Below are positions 34,901 through 46,036 of a stretch of DNA of 64,000 nucleotides, piece after piece. A program made the translations under genes and the position numbers. The stretch covers positions 19,160,948 through 19,224,947 of the forward strand of contig NC_053403.1 in the NCBI RefSeq assembly GCF_016859285.1. Reading direction: 5' to 3'. The stretch's first letter is position 1. Each line of letters starts with the position of its first letter. The stretch comes from Xiphias gladius. Taxonomy: Eukaryota; Chordata; Actinopteri; Istiophoriformes; Xiphiidae. Below the pieces are notes generated by a model that ran no database searches, was not told the origin of the DNA, and was given only the letters and a program-made list of their open reading frames with translations.

Positions 34901-35366
34901 ATTCCATTTGAATCACGTATGCTAAATATGTAAGAACATTTTTATTTTTCACTTCTTGGTTCTACATCAATTACTATATCAGTGTTTCCTTGGTGTTAGT
35001 GTGGTTTCTTTAAAAACTTTTTACTTTATAGAGCTGACCAACAACCAAATCGACCCAAAAGTCAAAAAACACATATTTTATTTCAAATTGCTGCAACAGG
35101 GGCACTAAAAACAAACTGCAGAGAAACACACGGGCCCCGAGTTAAACTCACTTTGATAGAAAATATTCTCATTTTAAAAATTATGAATAAAATGAAAGCA
35201 CAGGAGAACATCTGGTAGACAAAATGATTTTGAACACAGCATTATGTAACTTTGTCCAGCCAACAGAAAAAAAGGAACACTTATTAGATTATAAGAGCAC
35301 AGTTTGGTGTGGCTTTCCAACCTTTTCAAAAAATAGAGCATTTCATGAACTTTCAAGAATAAATAG

Positions 35367-35388
35367 AAAAAAAAAAAAAAAAAAAAAA
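35367..35388. repeat. Poly(A) tract
   Basis: Run of about 22 A on the plus strand, followed by a purine-rich stretch to about 35446. Confidence 0.9.
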
Positions 35389-35601
35389 CAGGACACCACC
35401 CTGCCCCACCAAAAAAGAAAAAAGAAAAAAAAAGGAAAAGAATTTTTTTTACTGTTTTAACTGATATTTTGAGAGGTGCGCAAGAAAAATAAACTTATAC
35501 ATTTCTGAAGAAAAGCAGTGACAACACACAAATTATCATACACACTTGAACACTCACCACGTCTGTGTAGTCAGTCACCGTCTCTCCCTCACTCTCTCCC
35601 T

Positions 35602-35607
35602 CACACA

Positions 35608-35683
<76 letters not shown>
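35602..35683. repeat. (CA)n microsatellite
   Basis: About 40 CA dinucleotides with one early interruption. Confidence 0.97.
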
Positions 35684-35687
<4 letters not shown>

Positions 35688-36714
35688 ACTGGAGAAAACA
35701 GAGCGCGTTGTGGTTATTGATTAACTTGGCTTACTGATTTCACTACACATAAACTGACAGTGCAATTTTCTGACGGCTGCAAAGAACTAAAATAAAAGCA
35801 AAGAAGACACATCAACAGGAAAAACTTGCAGACATTTTGTACAATTCTTAAATGAATTCAGTGTTGGATCTGTTCCTCCTTTCATTGTTACGTTTTGAGT
35901 TAAAGATGGAATGAAGCTCCAGAGAAGCAAATGAGGAAAATAACAGTATTTTTGAATTCAGCATTCCCTAGAAGATTACAAAAAAAAATTCATTTATGCA
36001 ACTATTAGTTATTTTGAGATAAATGTAATTTTACTTTCTTTGTTTTAACCCTTCATCAAACATATTTAAAAAATGTTTAAAACAATAACAGGTTGTTAAC
36101 TACATAAAACACTCTGGAGCACCATTTTCATAAAAATGATTTGAGACAGAATTACGATCCAAGAACAAAAATGAGAAGCCAAAAGTGGATTCTGGCCTTT
36201 CTAAAGGCAGCGATCTTGACTGGTGGCACTAAGTTTGGACTTAAATGTAGACACGAGTCAATCCAGTCAACCGACTACAGTGCATTATGAAGGTGTTTCT
36301 CATCTACTGGGTTATAATGAATGACCTCTGACCTCCTGTGACAGGGGAGGTCACGTCTCCCTGGTCCACTACACCTGTATGATGTGAAATGCTTACTTTC
36401 CAAAGTATGTAAATTCTTTCAGGAAAAAGGTAGAGAAGCCTGGAAGAGGAAGAAAAAAAAATGGAACTATGCTCTGTTCACAGGCTTTCCCTTCCCCTGT
36501 AGGTTTCTCATCCCGCAAGGCTAGTCGAGTATTTTTGACGACACCCAGGTTTTACAGTACCCTCACAGTCCTTTGGGTTTGTCAGAGTTCTCAAAGACTC
36601 AGAAGCAGTTTCCTGAAATGAATCCAGTCACAGGATATGGAAGGATATTGAAGTGTCTGTTAACTGGATAGAAGGAGTTACAGAGTTCCTGCTCTTGTTT
36701 TTTTTCCCCCTACT

Positions 36715-36822
36715 TCACCATTCGGCATCCCCAATGGCTTTGGAGAAGACATAGTCCCTCCCATTCAGATTCATGATCCCGTCCTTCAGGTGGAATTTCC
36801 ATTTGTTCTTACTTCTGTGAAT
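36715..36822 (-). CDS. gtf2a1: gtf2a1 exon 10 and stop (residues 371-405)
   Basis: IHRSKNKWKFHLKDGIMNLN and then GRDYVFSKAIGDAEW, one substitution from human as I remember it. TGA at 36717-36715. Confidence 0.97.
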   Translation of the reverse strand: MHRSKNKWKFHLKDGIMNLNGRDYVFSKAIGDAEW

Positions 36823-39800
36823 CTAGGGAGTAGAGTGAAGGAAATGAATGTTGTAGACACCAAGGACAGATGGACACTGTTTCAGCTGACAGTGGACACA
36901 GGATTTAATGCCTTTAGCCCATGCAGACAGAATGCTCAGCAGGACACATACACTGATATTAACCAGCGCTGTCCTATAGTTCTTTATTAGCACTGAATTA
37001 GCAACATATAGTATAATAATACACTTGATACTGGCCATCAAGGCAAAAAGGTGCATCAAGCAAAGAAAAAATCTAATATCCAACAGTAAACTTTGACACA
37101 ATAAAGGATTGTAAATATCTCTATTTACCTTTTCGAAGTAAATTTAAAAAAAGAAAGGAGATGGAAATCACCATGAAATAAACAATTAAACAATTTAAGA
37201 AGCATTTAGCAATTGCTCATTCTTTAGTTTGCAACAGCCTTTACACTGGAATTTCATAATAGGGACAAAATCTCTCTGACAATATGTTTTCTTAAGCTGA
37301 AATTAAATCAATGTTTTAATTATGTCTTTTTTTCTATTATGGTATGGGTTTCATTCATATTTTCTCCCTGGTTATCGCCAGAAATATTATTGCCTCAAAC
37401 TTTTTTTTTTTTTTTTTATTTATACTTTGTGTTCATGTTGATATGGAACAAACTGAGTTAGCAATGTCAAAAGCCAGCATGCTCTAATTAAAATTTTATA
37501 TTAAAAGATAGAAAGGAATGAGAAATAAGGCATCTCTGTATTTACACCCACAGGTTGATTGGGTTTTATTGCCCTGTAATCTCTCATAGAATAGATAATT
37601 TCTTACCTTGTCATATTGGCACACCACCACATTCTCAGTATCAAACAGTTCCTGGTCTTCCTCATCACTGACATCATCACCACTGTTCAGTGACTCCTGA
37701 TAAAAAAACAAAACCAACAAGTTGAACAATAGATGAGGTGGAAAAGACTTTAAAAATGGCATCTAGTCTATACAACATTAAACCACATCTGTGGTGACTT
37801 GACCCACCCTGTTGATTTTGTTGAAGGGAGACTTGCTAGTGAATGACCCATATTTATTATCTGATGATAAGACAATATCATTATATGACATAATTTTATT
37901 TATCACAAGAGTACAACGTGGAATATTCTGAATTTGACAAGTTTATCTTACTTTTATCAAACTGTCACACTAAAAGAAATGCATGTGACAAATACATTTA
38001 TTTTGTATCAGCTGCTTTCTGAAGTCCTCATTCCAAGTCATTAATGAAACCAATCATTTCAAACTATTTTAACAAAATCTGACAACAAAATTGTAGCATT
38101 GATTTTGGGTCTTCCATTTAATTTTTCAAAGACATTTGAAAGATTTCCTCTTGTGCCTACCTCCTCCACCTGCCCGTCTTCTCCCCCATCCTTGTCCTTC
38201 TCCTCCTCGTCATCTTCATCATACTCCTCCTCCTCATCCTCATCCTCTTCTGATGAGGTGTCTCCAGTTCCATCCACCTGCAGCATCATGGGAGGCTGCT
38301 GCGCCTGAGGCTGGGGTTGAGCCTGGGGCTGGGCTTGCTGCTGGGCCTGGGGCTGCGGTGGGGCCTGTGTTGCAGCTGCAACCTGGGCCTGCTGAACCTG
38401 CTGGACCTGAGCTGCTGTTGCAGCCTGACCAGGCTGCGGTGCCATAGCTGCTGCCTGCATGACCTAATGGGAAAAGGGGACCAAGGAAAGAAAACAAGGT
38501 CAATATGATGCTGGACTAGCTTTAATGTGTGATTGTCATTAGTCTAATTAGCTATCCAGAGTTCAGAGAACAGCATATATACAGAATTATAAATTTGGAA
38601 AAATAACACCAACTTATGCCAAGCTTCTGGTAAGTTTAGAACCGAGCTTTGTCTGTGCTAACTACAGAAGAATAATTCAGACCCAAAGTAATCCCAAACT
38701 TGAATACACTTAATTAATTAACCATCTATATTGTGACAAGATTAAAATGTTGTAAAATATGGTGGGAATGCAGCACAGTATGTTAGAAAAAATATAACTG
38801 CATTGCAAACTTCCAGATAATATAATAATCAGTCATAAAGGAATTGGAGAAGTGCTGACCTGTGTATTGCCTTGGACTTTGTTTGAAGCTAAGACAATCT
38901 GCTGTGGTTGGATGATGACTCCTGTTTGCTGGGGCAGGCCTCCCTGCAGAGGAGCCAGAACCTTGACACAAAGTAAACAGAAAGAGCCCACATTTTATAG
39001 AGGCTCTCAGATTAATATTTGTAAATAGTCTTGTTTTTGGATTTTTCTAGGGGAACTACATCTGAAACTATCATAAGCAATGCTAAATCGCAATTGATGT
39101 ATTGTAATTTTCAAGGAGTAGTACTGTTCTGTTGAAAGTCAGAGTACTACTTGATGTATTAAATTAAATTTAAATATTGCTGGTTCATTTGGAGATTTAA
39201 TGGATAGTAGGGTCATACTTTTTCTTTAGGGAAAAGAGGTGAGCAGACATCCCTCCTTATTTCCCAGAATCATTTCATGTTTTTCATGGCATTTCTTTTC
39301 CCATATTTCCAAAAGGTGGTTCTTCAACTGCTTCAACACCAGAGGACCCACAACTATGCAGCTAAACAGACTGATTTAATGTAATGTGTCATGGGCAGAT
39401 TTATGGACTGATTAGGCACAGGATGAAAATTATTATATACTTTAAGTTGTTAATTGCCATTTTGAAGACCACAGATAAACAAGGTACATGCAACAGTGTG
39501 GCACTTCCCGCCAGCTTTATTTTTCATTTTTCTCCTTTTAACAAAGGTAGATGTTCCTACCTGTGTGATTGGGCATACCTGTTGTATGACTGGTGCCTGC
39601 ACGCCACCAGGTTGCATCTGCTGCTGCAAGAGGATCTGCTGCTGGGGCTGCTGGATGATGTACTGAGCCCCATTGGGAGCACGGACAACCTGCAGGATCT
39701 GACCTGAGAGACCACAAAACAGGAAGAGAGATGAGTGCATGGATGTCTGGCAGTAGACAAGGGAATTAGGAGCAGTCAGTGCATAACATTTGGAGCAAGT

Positions 39801-42800
39801 CTGAGTAAAGGATATCTATGATTTAACTTAATATGACTATTCAGGAGCATTTTGTCGTGGGGAAATAAAACCTGACAAAAGACATAATATGCAGAAATGC
39901 TTGTGTGAGTGTTTTACCTTGGCTGGTGATGAGCTGTTGGTATGGGGTGACCCCTGTGGGCAAAGCAAGCGTTGCTGCAGTAGCTGCTGCACTCTAGAGG
40001 AGAAAAGGGGAACACACATACAGGAGTGACAATTAAAGCAGTGAGGAAAACTCACTCATACATACAAAAGCAGCAGTTGGCCCTGAAGCAAAATAATACA
40101 TCTGACTAAATATATCTGGCCTAAAGAATTGGATTCAACAATGTGGAAATCAAGACTGTTTAAGTTTTATGGCTGTCAATTTAGAAATGCTCCAGAGAGC
40201 TATTAAAAATACACACCAGGTACACAGACACGGGTATTTATGACTTTAGTGTGAAGTACATTTCTCTAGAGAAATTTTAATATTTATGAAATACAGTTAG
40301 TAACCTCCTAACAATTAAAGTGCTAATACTCATAGTCCCTTGTCTGATGTGATAAAAGCAACATTTACATATTTGCATTCATTCATTCTTCTAGGTTTGA
40401 TAGTTAAAGGTTAAAAATTTGAAAGTGAAGCTTAAAAACTGTGTTTTAGAATTGAGAGAGAAAACATGGTTTACTACAATAGCACAGATGCAAGCCTTGA
40501 CATTAGCAGATGGCTTGCTGAACAGAAGTGTTGTTGAGAGGTGCCAGTACAAGAAGGAAGGAAAGTGTTAACTTTGTTGTGAAATTAAAACTGATGAAGG
40601 AAAAGGTGTTTTGCCATGCGTGTGAGAGGCTGTATTATTCTTGGCTTATTCAAGATATTCAACAGCTCTCCAAAAGCCCTTCCTCTCTTCTACTCTCTTT
40701 CTGCCCCTCCATCTGTCTGTTACTAGACCAGTCATCCTGCTCTGGGGAAAAGGCCTGCAGAGACACAAAGATCCTTTGCCGTCTTCTTTTTGGCGGGCTA
40801 CTCAGTTTGGAGTTTGGAGTGGAAAAAACTCGTAATAACTTTGTGTTCCTCTCAATAAAATTATATGAAACTAACAGAATGCTTGTAAGTTTATGAGACT
40901 GAAGTATGAGACTGGCATGCAACAAATTTTGCATTATTTCAGAGGCAAAATGGCATGTCTCTGAACAAAAAGAAGCGCTGCACTTATCTTTGATCAGCAT
41001 AGTGTGTGCAGGTAGACCAGCTGAATATACGGAAAATCCTGCAGTCTTGTTCACTTCCCATCAAAAATATTTACCTGCAACTTGTCAGCAAGGTCTTATG
41101 ACTGGTTATAGGTTATAGTCTTTGGTTTACTTCCACTGTTATACTAGTTATACTGTTATACTACTCTGTAGCACTTTTTTTTTTTTGAGGAATGCACGAT
41201 AACTGCTCCCACTGTTTTTCTAATAGTTAATCAATATGCTCATAATCTACTTACCATCCCTGTTGCACTCATGTGCTGTAGAATCTTGGAATCCTGAACA
41301 ATGACTTGCTGCTGGGGAGCTGTGGAGAGAAATGTGTCATACCATAACTTGCCCAGAAACTACCGATTATATTCTAAAAATAGAAAAAGAAACTGAATTC
41401 AAAGAGCAAAAAATTATGTAAAAAGTCAGTGAATAATCATTTGGTTGCAACATTTAATGTACTACTGACCCGTAAAATCTAAGTTATACATTATGAATTT
41501 ATTGCTTAATATCAATTTCTGTCAAGAACCTCTTAAATAGAGGATTTTTTCTTGTGCAAGGTAGATAAAGCTGTATATGACTTTCAGACACATTTTTGTG
41601 ATGTGTAGAAATGGCATTCACAGAGGTTACATGCATTTGTTTCTAGTTATTTTAACCAGCGCGGTGGGGCTGGTGCTGACCAACCTTGCTGCTGCTGGGG
41701 GGGCAGGATGACTTGCTGGGCCTGTGCTGGCTGGGTCACCTGCTGGACCTGTTGGACCTGTTGGACCTGTTGGACCTGCTGGACCTGCTGGACCTGCTGG
41801 ACCTGCTGGACCTGCTGCTGCTGAGCGACCTGCATGGCTGCCTGCTCCTCAGTATGGAAGCCCTCCACTGCCTTGGACTGCAACAGTTTATTCTCCCAAA
41901 GCTGAAGAATCGGGCAGGAGAAAAAGTGGCAGAAGAGCATCATTTGTCAGGAGGCTGTCTTTGACTCAGAGTGTTGTGAAAGCAAGATTATTACTTTTCA
42001 GACAATGAGCAGTAAGTTGTTGCTGTAGATTTTTTTGGAGTTGGTTTAATATTATTGTTCAAACAACACCTTCCCCCCTTTAAATAATTCTGTGATACTT
42101 TTATTAAGAAAATGGTTCCATCCAGGGTACTAAACACACATACTTTATACTGTCCGGGAGAAGCTTCAAACCAGCTATTTCCCACACCTTTCTGAAGCAG
42201 AAGATTAGACACATCTCACCACACTTCAGCACTAGTGATTTTTCTTCTATAGTGGTTTTACACAGAAAAGTAATGCTGAGGACAGTCACCGTTTTCAGCT
42301 CCAGAAGCACTTGCTCATCCACTCCCTCATCCAGGAACAGCTCGCGCACCTCGTTGATCACATCCTCAATCACAGACTTATATAGTTTAGGCTATGAGGA
42401 CCGGAAAGAAAACACATTTTCACATTACCACGTTTGCTGCAAAAGACTCTTAAACTTTGTATTAAAATACAAGATATATCTGGTATGATCAATGTTTACC
42501 AATTGTGTCCTACTTTTATAGAAAAGATGGTGTCTGGTATTCATAAATATGTTTAATAGGAACACTTCAGCTTCACTGTAACACCAGAAAAATATATGTA
42601 TAGCACCCAATGAGAGGTGCAAACAATACATTCAATTTTCCCTTGCCAAAAAGCATAAATGTCTATAATATGGAAATATCTGGTGTGTAGCTCAACTCTG
42701 TAACTGGTCCACTGCAATATAATCTCTGGGATTTAACTGTAACGCACGAACAGCATTGCGTGGGTTCATACACTAATCCATACGAACCAGGTCTATATGT

Positions 42801-44160
42801 GTCACAACCAACAAGGTATACAGTATGTTCCTCGGGATACCGTGACATGCATGGTGCATACAACAACAAATGCATACCGTTTAAGAGTCTACAACAGCAC
42901 AACAATGGCATTTCAGCACCAGAAGAAAGCGGTACAAAGTAAACCTAAAATCAACACACACGGAGGCCACCGCACTGCGTTCACTGAACTGTCCCCCGTG
43001 TCCGTAGCACGGCCAACGGTCTCTCTTTCCCTCCCCCTCTGCCTGTCTGCTCTCCACTATTTAAAGCACAGTCTGGTGTTTATATGTAGAGCCGGTGACG
43101 TAGCGTCGAGTAGCACCTTCCCATCCCGGCCAGTCTATATTAGAGAGCCAATATGGCTGTATAAAACCAGGCAGCGGAAAGGAGGAGGACCAGAACCGGA
43201 GAGAGGGGAGACGTGGAAGCCATTTTACGGAGCGGCAAACTGTGTGCTCGACAGCCTCATACTTTCAACGTTATGTTGCAGAATGTGAAGGATATTTTCG
43301 GTGTATTATCTTATGAGTACTCAGATTTGACTAAGCAATATGGCCTTGTCGGTATTGTGCAGGACAAGTTTGACATGAAATGGGTAGAAGTGGTGGTTTG
43401 GGACGGCTAACCTGCCTTCTAGGCGTGGAATGGTGGACAATGATGAGGCATTTGAGCGTTGACGACTTTCGACTAAGGACACTTTAATTTTTCAAAACAT
43501 AACCTTAATTCATTCGCAGTGGATGATGGCGAGGTGCTTTGCGTACATTTGTATTTCATAAAGTATGCAAAATAAACTACTTATCTTACATTTACCACTG
43601 GACCTTTTATCACCCACTCATCGACAAAAGCAATGCTTTGACTTATAACTAAAGTATCAGCACAAACATTAAATACCAATAATCCGTATTTATCCTTAAC
43701 GTTACTTTTGATTTCAGAAGCCTCTGAGACACTTATGAACCAACTAACGGCCAACTCATGAAATCTTCAACCTGACAAACAGCCCATAACTTACAATTGC
43801 ATTTTCATTACTAAACCCGAACTTCTACACCATTTCACTTATTTTCTTATTTTTAACGAAATAACACGTTACTGCTTCTCTTGCGTTAGCCACTGCTCCT
43901 ATCAAATGACTTTATCTGAAAAAAAAAAAAAAAAAAAAAAACTAGTTTCGAAAAACTGATTAAAATGGCCGATTGACTGAACTAAGGTCATTTTTATTTT
44001 GACAAAACAGTGAAGTGTTTGTTAAAACAGATTCATTTTACTGCAATAAATAAAACCAACTCGTTGACAGCTTTCCATTAACTTTACCCCCATTTTCCCC
44101 CGCTGACAGTCCTTAGAGATTGATCCTTACCACTGGGTTCGAGTTAGCCGAGCTCGCCAT
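36715..44160 (-). CDS. gtf2a1: Transcription initiation factor IIA alpha/beta precursor, ten exons, 405 residues
   Basis: Nuclear general transcription factor; the precursor is cleaved by Taspase-1 into alpha and beta subunits, which with gamma stabilise TBP on the TATA box. Exons on the minus strand: 44160-44131, 42391-42290, 41901-41685, 41319-41255, 39993-39918, 39703-39579, 38961-38860, 38463-38161, 37696-37607, 36822-36715. All phases join. Seen: N-terminal helical domain (PKLYKSVIEDVINEVRELFL, ELKTLWENKLLQS), a long Q-rich linker with a QQV repeat (about 71-99), VQAPVIQQVLAPL, the cleavage site QVDG/TGD at 301-304, an acidic stretch 308-336, and the C-terminal beta-barrel domain (FDTENVVVCQYDKIHRSKNK...GDAEW). 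Human has 376 residues; the excess sits in the Q-rich linker. Downstream of tshr in convergent orientation, as in human. Confidence 0.96.
37607..37696 (-). CDS. gtf2a1: gtf2a1 exon 9 (residues 341-370)
   Basis: ESLNSGDDVSDEEDQELFDT and then ENVVVCQYDK; start of the beta domain. Donor GTAAGA. Confidence 0.96.
38161..38463 (-). CDS. gtf2a1: gtf2a1 exon 8: Q-rich linker, Taspase-1 site, acidic tract
   Basis: Residues 240-340. Alanine- and glutamine-rich, then MMLQVDGTGDTSSEEDEDEE and a mixed D/E/K stretch ending GQVEE. The QVDG motif at 301-304 is the conserved Taspase-1 cleavage site of the family. Donor GTAGGC. Confidence 0.95.
38860..38961 (-). CDS. gtf2a1: gtf2a1 exon 7 (residues 206-239)
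   Basis: VLAPLQGGLPQQTGVIIQPQ and then QIVLASNKVQGNTQ. Donor GTCAGC; acceptor TCAAG. Confidence 0.92.
39579..39703 (-). CDS. gtf2a1: gtf2a1 exon 6 (residues 164-205)
   Basis: QILQVVRAPNGAQYIIQQPQ through MQPGGVQAPVIQQ. Donor GTATGC; a second possible donor GTAGGA 18 nt further on would add VCPITQ in frame. Confidence 0.93.
39918..39993 (-). CDS. gtf2a1: gtf2a1 exon 5
   Basis: SAAATAATLALPTGVTPYQQ and then LITSQ; human SAAATAATLALPAGVTPVQQ. Donor GTAAAA. Confidence 0.94.
41255..41319 (-). CDS. gtf2a1: gtf2a1 exon 4 (residues 117-138)
   Basis: APQQQVIVQDSKILQHMSAT and then GM; human APQVIVPDSKLIQHMN. Donor GTAAGT. Confidence 0.93.
41685..41901 (-). CDS. gtf2a1: gtf2a1 exon 3 with QQV minisatellite
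   Basis: LWENKLLQSKAVEGFHTEEQ, then a run of about eight VQQ units, then TQPAQAQQVILPP. Donor GTTGGT. Human has Q and H runs at the same place. Confidence 0.93.
41742..41820. repeat. gtf2a1: 9-bp coding minisatellite
   Basis: Plus-strand unit CTGTTGGAC/CTGCTGGAC repeated about eight times; on the coding strand it encodes VQQ. Two sub-blocks differ by T or C at the fourth base of the unit (CTGTTGGAC or CTGCTGGAC). Confidence 0.93.
42290..42391 (-). CDS. gtf2a1: gtf2a1 exon 2 (residues 11-44)
   Basis: PKLYKSVIEDVINEVRELFL and then DEGVDEQVLLELKT; core of the helical domain. Acceptor CATAG, donor GTGACT. Confidence 0.95.
43096..43166 (+). promoter_or_regulatory. Candidate nested promoter (CRE half-site, CCAAT, TATA)
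   Basis: TGACGTAG at 43096, CCAAT at 43148-43152 and TATAAAA at 43160-43166, in the order expected for a plus-strand core promoter; a GA-rich segment follows where transcription would start. It is antisense to gtf2a1. Alternatively the block is an alternative gtf2a1 promoter read on the other strand. Confidence 0.4.
43273..43410 (+). CDS. Small ORF of unknown function, 45 codons, antisense in gtf2a1 intron 1
   Basis: First ATG about 107 bases after the TATAAAA box; starts MLQNVKDIFGVLSYEYSDLT and ends VVVWDG-TAA. AATAAA follows at 43571-43576. I recognise no domain, no signal peptide and no family. Forty-five codons could be open by chance, so coding status is doubtful; the supporting point is its position between a promoter-like block and a polyadenylation signal. 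Confidence 0.2.
   Translation: MLQNVKDIFGVLSYEYSDLTKQYGLVGIVQDKFDMKWVEVVVWDG
43571..43576 (+). terminator. Candidate polyadenylation signal of the nested unit
   Basis: AATAAA 161 bases after the small ORF's stop codon, on the same strand. Confidence 0.25.
43919..43941. repeat. Poly(A) tract
   Basis: About 23 consecutive A in gtf2a1 intron 1. Confidence 0.9.
44131..44160 (-). CDS. gtf2a1: gtf2a1 exon 1 (residues 1-10)
   Basis: MASSANSNPV then donor GTAAGG; human MANSANTNTV. Confidence 0.92.
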
Positions 44161-44355
44161 TATACGCGTAGTGTAAAAACCACACGGAAATAGGCGATAA
44201 ATAGTGCCAAAAATTACGAAAAACGAATTAAAACAACTGGGAACGATATTTTAAAACAGCCGGCATCACTTTTGTAAATAAAACACAGTTTTAACGGTCT
44301 TATTTACAATCCCGGGCTGCGACTCCCCAGCCGTCCTCCTTCCGTCGTTGTTCTG

Positions 44356-44481
44356 CTTTATATACTGAGCGATGGAGCTGCGAGTGCGCGAGACATAGGG
44401 CAGGGTCAAGCTGAATATAGCGCGAGATTTCGTGCGGAGCATGATGACTAATCACTACAGATGGTGCTGGGAAATGTAGTT
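44356..44481 (-). promoter_or_regulatory. gtf2a1: gtf2a1 core promoter region
   Basis: On the minus strand a ZNF143/STAF-type site AACTACATTTCCCAGCAC (44481-44464) lies about 100 bp upstream of TATATAAAG (44364-44356), which is followed by the CpG-rich 5' leader to the ATG at 44160. Confidence 0.65.
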
Positions 44482-44989
44482 AAATGTTATAATTGGTAAA
44501 TAAAAATGCACAGATCACATTAGCTTTATAATGCTCAGTACTTTTGGTATTTGAATTAGGCCGATTGTAAAGATTAGGACCAGGACCCATATAAGGAATT
44601 AATTACAACATTCCAGGAGCCATACTTTCCATACATTGGTAGTTAATTGTTGATATTACATTTCTGTAACAATTAATTAATCAAATAAATATGTCAGCAT
44701 AAATTTAAGCTTTATTTTAGGTATTCAGTGCAAATCTAATGAAAATATGACCTGTCTAATTTTTTCCCCGTTAATTATACAGCACATTTAGGTAGCCTAG
44801 CTTTCTGTTTTCTAATTCTTAAATGAAAAGGTTCTAATTCAAACTTTGTTCCCATCCTTTTCACAATTGCCTTTTTAAGTACTACAGTGATTTTGTTTTC
44901 TGTACTACAAACATTTTAAATGAGGTATTTGGGTTTTAACATAGTTATTGTCAATGATCATACTTGAAAAGTTCAAAAAGCCATTGTAA

Positions 44990-45478
44990 CTCTATAGTAC
45001 TGACCAGTGCCAGAATAAATGAGTACAATTTTCCAGGTACTGTGCTTAAGTAAAGTTTTAAGTTACTTGTACTTTACTGTAATATTTCTATTTTCTGTTA
45101 CTTCTACTCCACTACATTTCTACAGGGAGATATTATATTTTTTATCCCACTACATTGTCTGACAGCTGTAGTTACTAGTTACTTTGCAGATTAAAATTTT
45201 ACATACAGAACATGACTAGATATAAAATATCTTACATTTTTATAGATAAACTTCAGTATAGACAGTATATAAAGTAGTAAAAATGAGCACAGCCAAGACA
45301 AACTACAACATTTAAATGCTTCTTATACTGTACAATTAGGCATCAATGCTAATAATTTAATTACATTAGTAGATTATATTTCTCATTGTGAATGCAGAAC
45401 TTATACTTGTAATGCAGTACTTTTGCACTGGTGTATTAGTACTTTTACTCAAGTAAATAATTTTTCCACCAATTGGTG
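44990..45478. mobile_element. Nonautonomous DNA-transposon-like repeat (partial copy)
   Basis: Shares TCTACTCCACTACATTTC, GTTACTAGTTACTTTGCAGA and the end TTTTTCCACCA with the copy at 57866. Its terminal parts (GTACTTTTACTCAAGTAAA) are near-palindromic. No coding capacity. Confidence 0.7.
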
Positions 45479-45888
45479 CTTACTTTGACACAGTATGGAT
45501 GTGTATGATGCCCTGAGCAACTTGTTTTACAACTGTTTTACACTGATTGGTTTGATGGGAGTAACTGTAATGAAAACTTAATTTCAACCACTGACAGGCT
45601 GTAACAGCTTCATGACTGGTTTGATTTTGAAAAACTTAGAAGGGACAAATTAAGACCCAAAGTTTAGGCGTCTGCCTCCTGAAGGAGTTGTCATTGGAAC
45701 ATGAAGATTTTTATGCCAATAATTTCAGTCCTATTCATATTAAATTTCTACAATACTGTATAACAGGTACCTTTGTTTATGAGTCAAGAGCACTTTTCAT
45801 GTGGTACCAGTATGCTACCACTAGAGTTTGATCACACTACATCCCAGAGCTCCAGAAAACAAGCTCTCCATTTCCAATTCCATGATAC

Positions 45889-46036
<148 letters not shown>

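Larger units (their letters stand above)
35077..36714 (-). other. gtf2a1: Probable 3' UTR of gtf2a1
   Basis: No coding signal follows the stop codon. AATAAA on the minus strand occurs at 35077-35082 and again at 34940-34945; which is used cannot be told from sequence. The region contains a CA microsatellite and an A-rich tract. Confidence 0.4.
42392..44130. other. gtf2a1 intron 1 with a nested GC-richer block
   Basis: 1.7 kb. The block 42940-43420 is richer in CpG than the flanking intron and carries promoter-like motifs on the plus strand. Confidence 0.6.

Noticed and set aside
38099..38308. Serine-rich frame on the plus strand
   Set aside because: Antisense shadow of the acidic tract in gtf2a1 exon 8.
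41742..41820. Regularly spaced repeat resembling a CRISPR array
   Set aside because: Contiguous 9-bp units without spacers, inside a coding exon of a eukaryote.
41724..42008. Collagen-like GPVGPVGPAGP frame on the plus strand
   Set aside because: Antisense shadow of the QQV minisatellite of gtf2a1 exon 3.
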